Shown: piece after piece, positions 44,177 through 53,655 of the stretch
How positions within the stretch are numbered: position 1 is the stretch's first letter
Layout of the letters: each line of letters starts with the position of its first letter
Origin: Brevibacterium sp. S22
GTDB lineage: Bacteria; Actinomycetota; Actinomycetes; Actinomycetales; Brevibacteriaceae
Assembly: GCF_004745485.1 (NCBI RefSeq)
Contig: NZ_RHFG01000004.1
Location: forward strand, 186,001-250,000
DNA length: 64,000 nucleotides
Direction of reading: 5' to 3'
Translations under genes and position numbers: made by a program
The notes under the pieces: model-generated
Database searches by the model: none
What the model was told of the DNA's origin: nothing
The model's input: only the letters and a program-made list of their open reading frames with translations

Positions 44177-45323
44177 TCTCGTGTCGTTAGTTTCTGAATG
44201 GTTGAGTGTTTGCGAGAATTGGGTATGGCGAATTCTCCTGCTCCAGCACTTGTTCTACACGAAGGCGAAGAGGACTTCCTGCGGGAATGGGTGCGCTCCT
44301 CGACGATCAAGGCCGGCCTGGCCACGCGGGCACGGATCGTGTTGCTGGCCGCCGATGGACTCGCGAACACGCACATCGCCGAATTGACCGACTCGTCCGT
44401 AGTGACCGTGCTGAAATGGCGGGCCCGCTATAGCGAATCTGGCATCGCCGGACTCGGTGATGATCCTCGCTCAGGACGTCCGAAGCAGCTTGATCACTTC
44501 GATATCGTCACGACCACCCTGATGCCGCCACCGAAGAAGTACGGAGTCACTCACTGGTCATCGCGTCTGTTGGGCAAGCACCTGAAGGTCGGCAACGCGA
44601 CCGTTGCTCGGGCCTGGCGCGAGTACGGAATCCAACCGTGGAAGGCCGAGACGTTCAAGTTCTCCACCGATCCCGAACTGGAAGCGAAAGTCACCGACGT
44701 CATCGGCTTGTACCTGGCACCACCGGAGAATGCGGTGGTCCTCAGTGTCGACGAGAAATCCCAAATCCAGGCACTCGACCGCACGGCACCGTTGCTGCCG
44801 ATGCGCATGGGCGATGCGAAGAGGCGCACCCACGATTATCACCGACATGGAACCTCAACTCTGTTCGCCGCCTTGGAGGTCGCTACGGGACAGGTCACCG
44901 GCGCGGTGAGACCTCGGCATCGTCGGCAGGAGTTTCTGTCGTTTCTGCGTCAGATCGATCGAACATACCCGAACCAGGAGCTGCATCTGGTGTTGGACAA
45001 CTACGCCACTCACAGGACAGCCGAAGTGCGTCAGTGGCTGGATGAGCATCCGCGATTCCATGTGCATTTTCCCCCGCAAGCGGGAGGTGCCCCCTCCCCG
45101 ACGTCAGGGTCGTGGCTGAACCTCGTGGAGGTCTGGTTCGGCATCATCGATCGCCAAGCGATCAAGCGTGGCGTGTTCACATCGGTGAAGGATCTCAACG
45201 CGAAGATTCGGGCTTTCATCATTGGGTGGAACAAACGCAAGCACCCCTTTGTGTGGACGAAGACGCCTGAACAAGTCCTCGAGAAAGCGAAACCTCGACT
45301 AATTTCAGAAACGCGACACTAGA
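44177..45323 (+). mobile_element. IS630-family insertion sequence
   Basis: The ends are imperfect inverted repeats: TCTCGTGTCGTTAGTTTCTG at the left and, inverted, TCTAGTGTCGCGTTTCTGAA at the right. A single transposase gene lies between. A clean TA target duplication was not found. Confidence 0.75.
44225..45322 (+). CDS. IS630-family transposase
   Basis: The 365-residue protein has an N-terminal helix-turn-helix (IAELTDSSVVTVLKWRARY) and a DDE core with VVLSVDEKSQIQ, LHLVLDNYATH and SGSWLNLVEVWF. Just before the Glu motif, HF-PPQAGGAPS-PTSGSW holds eight or nine residues absent from the usual HFTPTSGSW, encoded by a hairpin-bearing in-frame insert (45071-45098). The frame is otherwise intact. 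ATG 44225 was preferred; 44198 is in frame. Confidence 0.9.
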   Translation: MANSPAPALVLHEGEEDFLREWVRSSTIKAGLATRARIVLLAADGLANTHIAELTDSSVVTVLKWRARYSESGIAGLGDDPRSGRPKQLDHFDIVTTTLMPPPKKYGVTHWSSRLLGKHLKVGNATVARAWREYGIQPWKAETFKFSTDPELEAKVTDVIGLYLAPPENAVVLSVDEKSQIQALDRTAPLLPMRMGDAKRRTHDYHRHGTSTLFAALEVATGQVTGAVRPRHRRQEFLSFLRQIDRTYPNQELHLVLDNYATHRTAEVRQWLDEHPRFHVHFPPQAGGAPSPTSGSWLNLVEVWFGIIDRQAIKRGVFTSVKDLNAKIRAFIIGWNKRKHPFVWTKTPEQVLEKAKPRLISETRH

Positions 45324-45762
45324 TACCTAACTTTGGCATCCAGCATTACATGATCAGCAACTCCACGGCGCACATCAGCTGCCTTCGCCGGGAAGGCCAT
45401 GAACAGTCGAATGCTCAGTCGAAAGCCCACCGAAAAATGTTGCCCGGTCGTAGGCAAAAGGGTACGCGAGAGAGCATTGGGATATGTTTGATAACGCTCG
45501 GATCGAGAGCTCAGGTCACCCACGCAATACGGATACCAACGTCGCCTGCCGACGCAGGCGCAGAGCAGGCATCGGCTTGCGGCAGCCAGAACCTGCTTCG
45601 TATATGACCAGCAGCGCCAGCTGATTTAGAAAATCGACTTCTGAGCCACCGAATTTCGCCACCACCATATGACAACAAGCTCAGGAGCACCTACTCACCC
45701 TGCAGTGCCTGGCCGAAACGATTTCAGCGCGTCAGCCAGGCACATGCCCAAAGGAGAAACCG
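45324..45762. other. Non-coding interval with terminator-like repeat
   Basis: No gene with clear coding character was found. TGCCTGGC (45706-45713) and GCCAGGCA (45735-45742) with an inner GAAA/TTTC pair could terminate the prolyl oligopeptidase gene, whose stop is at 45763. Confidence 0.5.
45706..45742 (-). terminator. Possible terminator after the prolyl oligopeptidase gene
   Basis: An 8-bp inverted repeat with a 21-base loop that contains a second small stem, 21 bp past the stop codon. Confidence 0.4.
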
Positions 45763-47838
45763 TCATTCCGGTGGTGTCATCCCCAACCTCCGCATGAGAA
45801 ATGCCAACCAATGCGTCGTGTGCAGAACACCTTCTGAACGACTCGATGATGTGCCATGCCCAACCCCATCCCACACACGCAGCAGAGCTGGGGTAGAGGT
45901 GCCCACGCAGTTCTGCAGCCGAGCACTGAACTTGCGAATCTGCCCGGGGGGACAGGCCATGTCGACCGCTCCTGAATGCACATAGAACCACGGATAGTCC
46001 GCATCGCTCTCGATCAGATGATAAGGCGAAAACGTTGCCAGACGCCGCACCTCGTCCGGGTCATCGAGGTCCCCGTAGTCACTGGCGATCGCCAATTTCC
46101 CATACGGATGCCGATGAGAGCCGATGACATCCAATATCGGACATTGCGAGACTACTGCAGCCCACAGATCAGGACGCTGAGTCAGAGCAACACCTGCAGT
46201 CAGTCCGCCACTGCTCCACCCGGTCATCGTCAGTTGATCCGGCGACGAAAGCCCGTTCGAGATGAGATCTTCCGCGACCGAGAAGAGATCGTCATAACTG
46301 TTCTGCTTGTCTGCAAGCCGCCCGGCATCCGCCCAATCGGAGCCCAGATCGCTCCCACCCCGCTGGTGCGATATGGCCAGAGCACCGCCAGAGGCCACAA
46401 ATGCAGCCAGCGGTCCCGGATACTGCGCCGGCCACGACACACTTCCACCGCCGTAAGCAGTGATGAGAGTCGGCAACGACGGAGATTCCGTTCTGTTGTG
46501 CGGGGAGACGAGATGATAGGGGACGCGAGTTCCGTCCGCAGAGACAGCAGTTCTCAGCTCTACGTTGACATCTGGCATGGTGACGCGCGGGCTGCGGAGA
46601 ATCTCCAAATGGCCTGTCCCGAGTCGGTAGCGATACACACCCGGAGAAGATGCCGGACTGGAGTAGTGAAATACAAACTCCTCGGGATGCCCGGAAGGAA
46701 CAAGACCGGCATGCGGCAAGATGTCGTGCGGCATCGCACCACCGCGAGGTAGGGGCACCTCCTCGAGTTCCTGTCCATTGAGGTCGAAGACCCAGGCGCG
46801 AGCCTCAGCATTGAGCGATCCGATGACGACCAGACGTCCGCCGATGAGGCGGACTTGGTGAAGAACTCTCTCGGACTCGCGAACAAGCTCCAGCCAACTA
46901 TCCGCATCCGCCGGAGTCGAACTGTCCAAAGGTATCGCCACGAGCCTGCCGCGAGGCGCTCCGTGATTGGTGACAGCAACATAGCGATCCCCATCGATGA
47001 CGCCGCATACCGCCGCGTCCACCCCATGGACGAAAGGCCGCCAATTGCGCTGCGGCAGATCGCAGACAAAGCGCGGCAGAGTCCATACCGAAGTGGCAAC
47101 GGCGTGTCTTCCGTCGGCTGCCACCTGGACGACCGGCGCATCATCGGGCACACCAACCGGTTCAGGCTGGGCCGGCGGCGGCGTTCCCAGCTCGTGGAAG
47201 AACGCCTCGAAAGTGAACACATCAGCAGTTTGGACACCAGCGGTGTAGAAGAAGCCTGTGCTGTCGCCGAGCCATTGAGGAGTGACCAGAGGCCCGACAG
47301 TCTGCTGAGGGATACGATCTGACAACCGCTCTCCGGAATCGACGTCAAGGAGCTGAATCTCGGCGAGCTCCTGCCCGTCTGACGCAATTCCGAGTGCCAC
47401 GATCTGTCCGTTCGGCGAAGGCACGAACCATGTCACCTGCTGCCCGGGAGTCGTGTTGGGATCGAAAATGACTCTGCCCGGATCCCCCGGTGATTCCGAC
47501 ACGGTGACAACTGCTCGATCCGGGTATTTCGTGGCAGTCGGTCGGTCCAACTGGAACCAGCGCCCTCCTGCGAATTGCAACGGTGGATCAACCATCCAGT
47601 TGGGTGAACCGTTGCCGTCAGCGACATGATGATCGACGAGCTCGTGGAGACGGCCATAATGCGGCCACGAGCGTACGAAGTCGTCAGTGACCGCATTCTG
47701 AGCCTTCTGCCAATCAGCAGTCTCATCGGTTTCTTCCTCCAGCCACCGATAGGGGTCAGGGAAGGTGACACCAGCGACAGTGTCCTGCTCGTCAACGACT
47801 CGCGCTTCGGGATATTTCAATCTCTCATCAGATTTCAT
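45763..47838 (-). CDS. Prolyl oligopeptidase family serine peptidase (S9A)
   Basis: The 691-residue protein has the N-terminal region FPDPYRWLEEETDETADW, a seven-bladed propeller and a C-terminal alpha/beta hydrolase. The catalytic Ser is in TMTGWSSGGLTAGVAL (about residue 541), Asp in SGAVDMACPPGQ (about 626) and His in VWDGVGHGTSS (about 660). QRGGSDLGSDWADAGRL is typical of the family. It cleaves small peptides after proline, in the cytoplasm as no signal peptide is seen. It lies in a peptidase/oxidase cluster with a broken CdaR-type regulator. Confidence 0.92.
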   Translation of the reverse strand: MKSDERLKYPEARVVDEQDTVAGVTFPDPYRWLEEETDETADWQKAQNAVTDDFVRSWPHYGRLHELVDHHVADGNGSPNWMVDPPLQFAGGRWFQLDRPTATKYPDRAVVTVSESPGDPGRVIFDPNTTPGQQVTWFVPSPNGQIVALGIASDGQELAEIQLLDVDSGERLSDRIPQQTVGPLVTPQWLGDSTGFFYTAGVQTADVFTFEAFFHELGTPPPAQPEPVGVPDDAPVVQVAADGRHAVATSVWTLPRFVCDLPQRNWRPFVHGVDAAVCGVIDGDRYVAVTNHGAPRGRLVAIPLDSSTPADADSWLELVRESERVLHQVRLIGGRLVVIGSLNAEARAWVFDLNGQELEEVPLPRGGAMPHDILPHAGLVPSGHPEEFVFHYSSPASSPGVYRYRLGTGHLEILRSPRVTMPDVNVELRTAVSADGTRVPYHLVSPHNRTESPSLPTLITAYGGGSVSWPAQYPGPLAAFVASGGALAISHQRGGSDLGSDWADAGRLADKQNSYDDLFSVAEDLISNGLSSPDQLTMTGWSSGGLTAGVALTQRPDLWAAVVSQCPILDVIGSHRHPYGKLAIASDYGDLDDPDEVRRLATFSPYHLIESDADYPWFYVHSGAVDMACPPGQIRKFSARLQNCVGTSTPALLRVWDGVGHGTSSSRSEGVLHTTHWLAFLMRRLGMTPPE

Positions 47839-47892
47839 GGTCTGCTTCCTCTGAACGAAATGGGAAATGCTGGCTTTGCCGGACGTCTATTC

Positions 47893-48309
47893 CTAGAGCG
47901 GATAGAATCCTTCGGTATCCGGGAATTCGACCGGAACGGTCGCTGCCGATTGAGCCGCACGAAATGCGTCTTCTGTACGGGTCAGGACGGTGGAGTCTCC
48001 GTGCATCTCAAAGACCGGCTCTTCCCCGTCGCCGTCCCGAACGGCTTTGCTGCTGCGGATGGTCTCTGCCCAGTTGCCGAAGAACGTCAGATCGGCGGCG
48101 TTAGGAGGGGCAAGAGAGAACATTGCCCCTGCGTCTGGACTGAATTCGAGAACCCAGTACACGGTTCCGTCGGGTCCACCTTCAAGTTCATAGGCGATCT
48201 CGAATCCGCGATCCAGCTCAGCGCACGCCTCAAGGACCAAGTCCGACTCAGCAAGCAACTCATTCATTCGGCTGACGTGCTCAGGTGACATGAAAATCAA
48301 TGACTTCAT
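47893..48309 (-). CDS. Uncharacterised protein, 138 residues
   Basis: The ATG at 48309 follows GCGAGGAGG. The protein begins MKSLIFMSPEHVSRMNELLA and has GGPDGTVYWVLEFSPDAGAM, recalling SCP2-like lipid-transfer folds, but this is weak. It is 55 bp upstream of the prolyl oligopeptidase gene in the same direction, so it is probably its operon partner. Function unknown. Confidence 0.65.
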   Translation of the reverse strand: MKSLIFMSPEHVSRMNELLAESDLVLEACAELDRGFEIAYELEGGPDGTVYWVLEFSPDAGAMFSLAPPNAADLTFFGNWAETIRSSKAVRDGDGEEPVFEMHGDSTVLTRTEDAFRAAQSAATVPVEFPDTEGFYPL

Positions 48310-48500
48310 TGCAGCCTCCTCGCGTGCTACGTGAGACTCATCGTATGCCAGGGCAAGAATTGCCAATATATGCGATTGCCGAAATATTGCCATCCCCAAT
48401 CCATCAAATGTAGAAATAGTCATCGGCCGCTGACCAGCGACGGTCATTCTCAGTCTGAGATAGACCACAGCCCTCGAACGCCGAGGATCACTGCTTTCCC

Positions 48501-48546
48501 AGTGTGTGTTCCAGGCGCCGTGACTTTCCAGGAATTTTCACACACT
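48501..48546. promoter_or_regulatory. Widely spaced inverted repeat
   Basis: AGTGTGTG (48501-48508) and CACACACT (48539-48546) flank 30 bp between the CdaR-type gene end and the next operon. It may be an operator or a terminator. Confidence 0.3.
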
Positions 48547-48590
48547 GTGGCGTATGCGGATGGTGCGGGACGCAGTTATGTCTGCTTCGA

Positions 48591-49862
48591 TCAGCGATGT
48601 TCGATGAGACGGGCGATCTTCAGTCCCAGATGCAGACTGAGTCGATCGTCGCCGGAGGAAAGGCTCAGTCCGGTCGTCTCTTGGATTCGTTTGAGCCGAT
48701 AGTAGAGACTCGTACGATGGATATGGAGCTTCTCAGACGTCCGCTTCACCTCTCCGGCATTGTCGAGATAGGTCTCAAGCGTGCGAACCTGGTCGTCGTT
48801 CGCCGTGGTGGCAGAGTCAAGAAGCCTGCGCAGACCTGGCGGTATGTTAGCACCGAGTCGGTCGAGGGGCATTTCGGCCAACAGACCGTAGATTCCGAGC
48901 GCGCTGTGGTGCACTACCGGCCCGAGTATTCGCACGATCTGCGCAACTTCGGCTGCTTGACGGGCCTCAGCATACGCTGCTTTCACATTGTCGAGATTCT
49001 GGTGTGCACCGCTTGCACCTACCCAACAGACAGTTCCGGCCGAACTCTCTGTGAGGACTTGATTGCGAATGGCTTCGCCGAACTCGAGGCTGGGGTCGTG
49101 GGCGAGTGTCTCACTCTGCGCTACCAGCAGGATGGCGTGGTCTGTACGTTCCAAGGCCAGGGCATGACGTTGAGGCAGTCGCTTACGCCCTTAATCGATC
49201 CCGGCGGCAAGCGCAAGGCGATCCTGGTCGGTGAGCTTCTCGTGGACCGGACTGAGTTGGACGACGATACAGTTGACTGGCTGTGAGACGAACAGATTCT
49301 CAGTGACGAGCTGCTCAGCAGCATGTTCGCACGTAGCTTCGTCACCCGTGAGCAGGTCACGGGTGAGTTCACGTTCTCGTCCGCGAGCGAGCTCCCCGAG
49401 AAGATGCTCTCGGTGCAGCATCAACCCGGCAGTCTCGCATGCCTGGCGCAGAATATCTGCCTGCTCGGCGTCGACCGAGCCTTCCGAACCGAGAAGCCAC
49501 AGGAATCCCAACAGCGCGTTCTGATGCCGAACGGGTATGCCGATCCGGGCAATATCCAGGCCGAGGTCAGGCCGTGCAGGAAGGTCGAAAAGGTCGGTGA
49601 CCGTGTCGGCGCCGCATTCGTATGCGTAGTCGCGCAGCGTGCGTGGCGCACTTCTCTGCATAATTGAGCCGCTGCGGGCTACATCGACCGCTGTCTGATG
49701 TGCATTGTAGGCTTTGAGCCGCAGCTCGGCATCGTCGATGGCCACAGACCGGCTCAGGCGGTTCCCTACGTTGTCGACTAATCGCTGGAGCTCTGCTGAC
49801 ATGAGATCGACACTACCGCACCATTCAACGGATGTTCCGATTTCATGCTCTTCGTTCATCAA
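48591..49862 (-). pseudogene. CdaR/PucR-family regulator interrupted by an in-frame stop
   Basis: Two reading frames, 49862-49191 and 49154-48591, lie in the same frame and are parted only by a TAA at 49191-49193 and twelve sense codons. Together they make about 423 residues: a sensor region with TLRDYAYECGADTVTDLFDL, then a GGDEF-like middle, and the C-terminal HTH with VKRTSEKLHIHRTSLYYRLK and RIQETTGL. The context GAT TAA GGG suggests a CAA-to-TAA change. The C-terminal part has a possible TTG start. It likely controlled the surrounding peptidase genes before inactivation, unless readthrough occurs. Confidence 0.8.
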
Positions 49863-49930
49863 CTGTTGCTAGACATGCGTTGCGGGGTGTCGCATCGTTG
49901 GGTGAGGGCAATCTCGAGGAGGAGCCGTTT

Positions 49931-51633
49931 ATGTCGCCCACTGCATCTGGTCATTCAGATCCCGCGCAGCGAGTTGCTGATGCGGCCGAAGAGTACTGGC
50001 GCCTGGAACGCGACCACGATCCTCAGTTGCAGGCTGTTGCCGGTCTCCCGATCGAACGACTCCCCGGGCTCGGTTATGAGGATGTTCTCCGACGGGCGAG
50101 CCACGGTAGTCATATAGTCGATGACATTGCCCATATCGACCCACGGCACCTTAACGGCAACGACGCCGACACCCTTCGGGCTCTTCGTTTCGTCTCAGCC
50201 AGCGACACTGGAGTTGCTGAGCGCTATTGGCAGACTCCGATCGCCACTCCTTACCAGACGCAATTCCGACTAGCTCAGCACCGCCGTACTGCTTTTGAGG
50301 CTCACCGGTTCACCGAGTCTGCAGATGTGGACCGATATCTCGACCTTGTCGCTCAGTACGCATGTTGCTTCGACACGGTGCGCTCCACAGTGTTGGGGCA
50401 GGCTGAACGCGGAGTGACTATCCCCAAACCAGCAGTGGCAACGGCGGTTGCCACCTACCGTGGACTGCGCGATACAGCATCTCAGACGTTAGCCGTTGAC
50501 AGCAGTCGATCGGCAGCCTTGAGTCCGATCGATGCACGCCGGCTCCATGACGGTGTGTCGAAGCTCATCGAGCAGGATGTTTTCAAGTCGGTGGACGGAT
50601 TGCTCTCGGTTCTCGATTCCCCTGAGTATCTGTCATCTGCCCAGATCGCGTTGGAATGGCAGTGCAGCCCGGCGGCGAAGAGGCTTACCGCTTCATGGTG
50701 CAACAGGAGACGAGCTCGGACGCCACGCCTGAGGATTGGTATCGGATCGGGGTGGAACAATGCGACATGCTCACTGTGCGAATGCGCGAAGTCCGCTCGG
50801 TGCTCGGATTCGATATGGACGAGTCTGCGTTCAGCACGGTCCTCAAGTCTCAGCCCCAGCTGTACGCATCCTCTCCAATTGAGGTCGAATCACGGTATCG
50901 CAGCTTCATGTCTCGGCTCGAGGCCGTGATCGACGAGCAGTTCAGCATTTTGCAAAGCGCCCCCTACGATGTTGCACGAGCAGAGCCTGAGCTTGAGGCG
51001 GGAATGACTTTCGGCTATTACGAGCTCCCATCGGCGAATCAGTCACATGGTCGTTATCGATACAATGGCTCCGGCCTCGGCGACCGATCGCTGCTTACGG
51101 CGGCGGCCCTGATCTACCACGAGCTGATGCCGGGCCACCACCTCCAAGCCTTACGACAAGCCGAGAACACGGATCTGCCCGACTTTCGTCGCTACACCCG
51201 TGCCTTCGGTGCCTTCGACGAAGGCTGGGCCGAGTACGCCAGCAGCCTCGGGTGGGAAATGGGATTGTGCGGCGATCCCTGGGATGCGTATGGGCGCCTT
51301 TCCCACGCGCGGTTCACCGCAGCCAGACTCGTCGTTGACACCGCGTTGAACTGCGGATGGTGGGATCTGGACCAATCTCTGCAGTTCATGCGCCGAAATA
51401 TGTCGCTCTCGGAGGCTCAACTTCAGTCCGAAGCGATACGTTATTCAACCGATCTTCCGGCTCAGGCCCTGACCTATCGAGCCGGATATTTGACCATCAC
51501 TCGGATGCGTGCCGAGGCTGAGCGGCGCATGGGCGAACGTTTCCGAGTTCGTGACTTTCACGAAGGAATCCTCGGCGCAGGTACCCTTCCGTTCAATGCA
51601 CTCGACGAGCGTCTGAAGCGCGAGCTGAACTGA
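49931..51633 (+). pseudogene. DUF885 family peptidase, frameshifted
   Basis: The N-terminal part (ATG 49931 after GAGGAGGAG) reads well to LSSAQIALEWQCS. The C-terminal part continues in another frame from about 50656 with QPGGEEAYRFMVQQETSSDA, includes the zinc-type motif HELMPGHHLQ, and ends FHEGILGAGTLPFNALDERL. The span is 1703 bp, not a multiple of three, so one net base was lost near 50650-50680. A programmed shift or a sequencing error is possible. It is divergent from the broken CdaR-type regulator and convergent with an intact DUF885 gene. Confidence 0.8.
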
Positions 51634-51742
51634 GACGGACACGCAAGCCCAGACTATGAGAGCCACGAGCGACCTGCTCTCGACCCAGGTGCGCCAGCAG
51701 GCGCTGTCAATTGGCGGTGCAGCTCGCGGTGCCAGGATCGCC

Positions 51743-53464
51743 TCAGTGTCTCTCTGTGCGAAGGATCCAACGCTGCACTACGTCAGCAACTTCGTGAAGT
51801 GGCAAAGACCCACCGCCGAGGACCAATTCGTGGAATCTACTTATGTCGAATCGATCGCTCAGCGCCGCCTCAGCATGGGTGCGCAGTCGCGCGATTTCAA
51901 GTCGTCCGACCATGTAGGCCAGTGCTTGACCAGGCCAGCCGATGTAGCGGTCGACTTCACTGACGATCTCGGGAGAATTCAGCACGGTGTTATCCTGCAT
52001 GTATTCGATCGCCTGGTTCCGAGTCCATCCGAATGCGTGAATCCCGGTGTCAACCACAAGCCTGGCCGCTCTCCAAAGATCAAGAGCGACCATGCCCATC
52101 CGAGCGAGATCGCTCGAATAGAGTCCCATCTCATCAGCTAACCTTTCGGCATAGAGCCCCCACCCCTCCCCGTGGGCAGTGACATACAAGTACCTGCGGA
52201 ATTCCGACAATGCCGACAGATCCTGAGAGATCGCGAGCTGCAGATGATGCCCTGGTACACCCTCGTGGAAAGACACTGCCTCATACTCGTATCGTGAACG
52301 AGTCATCGGTTCCGAGGCGTTGACCCAATATTGGCCTGGACGAGAACCATCCGGCGGACGGTACTGGCCGATAGGAGCAAACCGAGCCTCCTCATCGTTC
52401 AACTCGAGTACCTCACATCGCGCGATGTGCTCAACGTTGAACCACAATGGAACGACCTGTTCGGCACGCCTTAATGCTGATCGGACGCCGTGAAGAATCT
52501 CGTCGGAATCCCTGTACCGCAGTGCACGGGCGGTGCGCATTCGTTCTCGAACGTTCTCGAATCCGGAGATCCCCAGCTCTGACTGCGCAATCTCACACAG
52601 CTCATCGCAGAGTTCATCTCTTTGATTCAGCCCGATCCGGTGCAATTCCTCGGGGGTGAAGTCAGCTGTGGTGTGTGTAGAAACGGCGCGCGCATAGAGT
52701 TCGCCCCCACCCGGCAGATGGATCATCCCGCACTTATCGTCTGAGCGTGCAACCGGCAGCAGATCTTCCCTCACGACGGCAAGCAAACGCCGCATAGCCG
52801 GGCGCACACGAGAGTTCACCACAGCCTCTACCTCGGACCGCACATCGACACCGGGTATCTGCGGCAAGATCTCCAACAACGGATCAGACGTGGAACTCGA
52901 GGCGAGATACCCCTCGATCTGAGCGATAGCAGACACTAACTCTTGTCTGTTCGCTACAAACCCGGACTCAGCACCCTCGAGCAATCGCTGCGCCGATTGA
53001 TCGAGATACCGTGGCAGTCTCGTGCATCTCTCAAGATAGGCAGCAGCTTGTGCTTCCGTGCCGCCAGCAGCCTTTCCCACAAGAGCCAGCACAGAGTAGA
53101 TCGGCCCAGCTCCGACTCCTCCGATTGCCCAATCGATCACACGGCTTTCAATAGTGTCGATGACGGCTTGTGTGGCATAAAGAAGTGCACTACGCGTACT
53201 TCTGTCCCCCTCGCGAAGCCCTTCTTGACTGATTCCAGCTACAGTTTCACGAATCCGCACCATTCGGCGAACAACCTCCCGTTGCGCCGTCGGTGCCAGG
53301 TCTGGCACTTGGTGATCGTGACCCGGGATCCCAAAACTAGTCGCATTGATCGGCGACCACGTGGCGAACAGTTCGTGATATTCAGCTCCAAGCTCGTCGA
53401 GGACTGTCGGACGCTCCTCATCGTTTGCGCTCAAAACCGTTTCCCTACTTCTTTCCCGACTCAT
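51743..53464 (-). CDS. DUF885 family (putative zinc metallopeptidase)
   Basis: The 573-residue protein has VSFHEGVPGHHLQLAISQD, the HExxPGHH motif expected to bind zinc, and the family blocks GEGWGLYAERLADEMG and YIGWPGQALAYMVGRLEI. DUF885 proteins resemble carboxypeptidase-like metallopeptidases; the substrate here is unknown. ATG 53464 gives the usual length, and an in-frame ATG at 53614 adds a tail with no family match. It faces a frameshifted paralogue across 110 bp. Confidence 0.85.
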   Translation of the reverse strand: MSRERSRETVLSANDEERPTVLDELGAEYHELFATWSPINATSFGIPGHDHQVPDLAPTAQREVVRRMVRIRETVAGISQEGLREGDRSTRSALLYATQAVIDTIESRVIDWAIGGVGAGPIYSVLALVGKAAGGTEAQAAAYLERCTRLPRYLDQSAQRLLEGAESGFVANRQELVSAIAQIEGYLASSSTSDPLLEILPQIPGVDVRSEVEAVVNSRVRPAMRRLLAVVREDLLPVARSDDKCGMIHLPGGGELYARAVSTHTTADFTPEELHRIGLNQRDELCDELCEIAQSELGISGFENVRERMRTARALRYRDSDEILHGVRSALRRAEQVVPLWFNVEHIARCEVLELNDEEARFAPIGQYRPPDGSRPGQYWVNASEPMTRSRYEYEAVSFHEGVPGHHLQLAISQDLSALSEFRRYLYVTAHGEGWGLYAERLADEMGLYSSDLARMGMVALDLWRAARLVVDTGIHAFGWTRNQAIEYMQDNTVLNSPEIVSEVDRYIGWPGQALAYMVGRLEIARLRTHAEAALSDRFDISRFHELVLGGGSLPLHEVADVVQRWILRTERH

Positions 53465-53655
53465 ATCTGCAGGATGCAATTCTCGCTTCGACACGAATAC
53501 GACTGGATATCTCACCGGCCACAGACGTGAGCACAACTTTCTGAATTGGCCGAAGAGCTCCTCTTTGATCAATGCATGTCTGCCAGAATCTGCGTCGAGC
53601 AACGGACGTTTCAATGCCTGTGAACTGAACGTGTTTCTGGCGATTTCTGTACCGG

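Noticed and set aside
45305-45523. A 72-codon minus-strand frame after IS630
   Set aside because: No ribosome binding site, and it overlaps the IS end; no recognisable domain.
49191-49193. Recoded stop (selenocysteine or pyrrolysine) in the CdaR-type regulator
   Set aside because: The codon is TAA, which is not used for either amino acid, and no supporting RNA element is visible.
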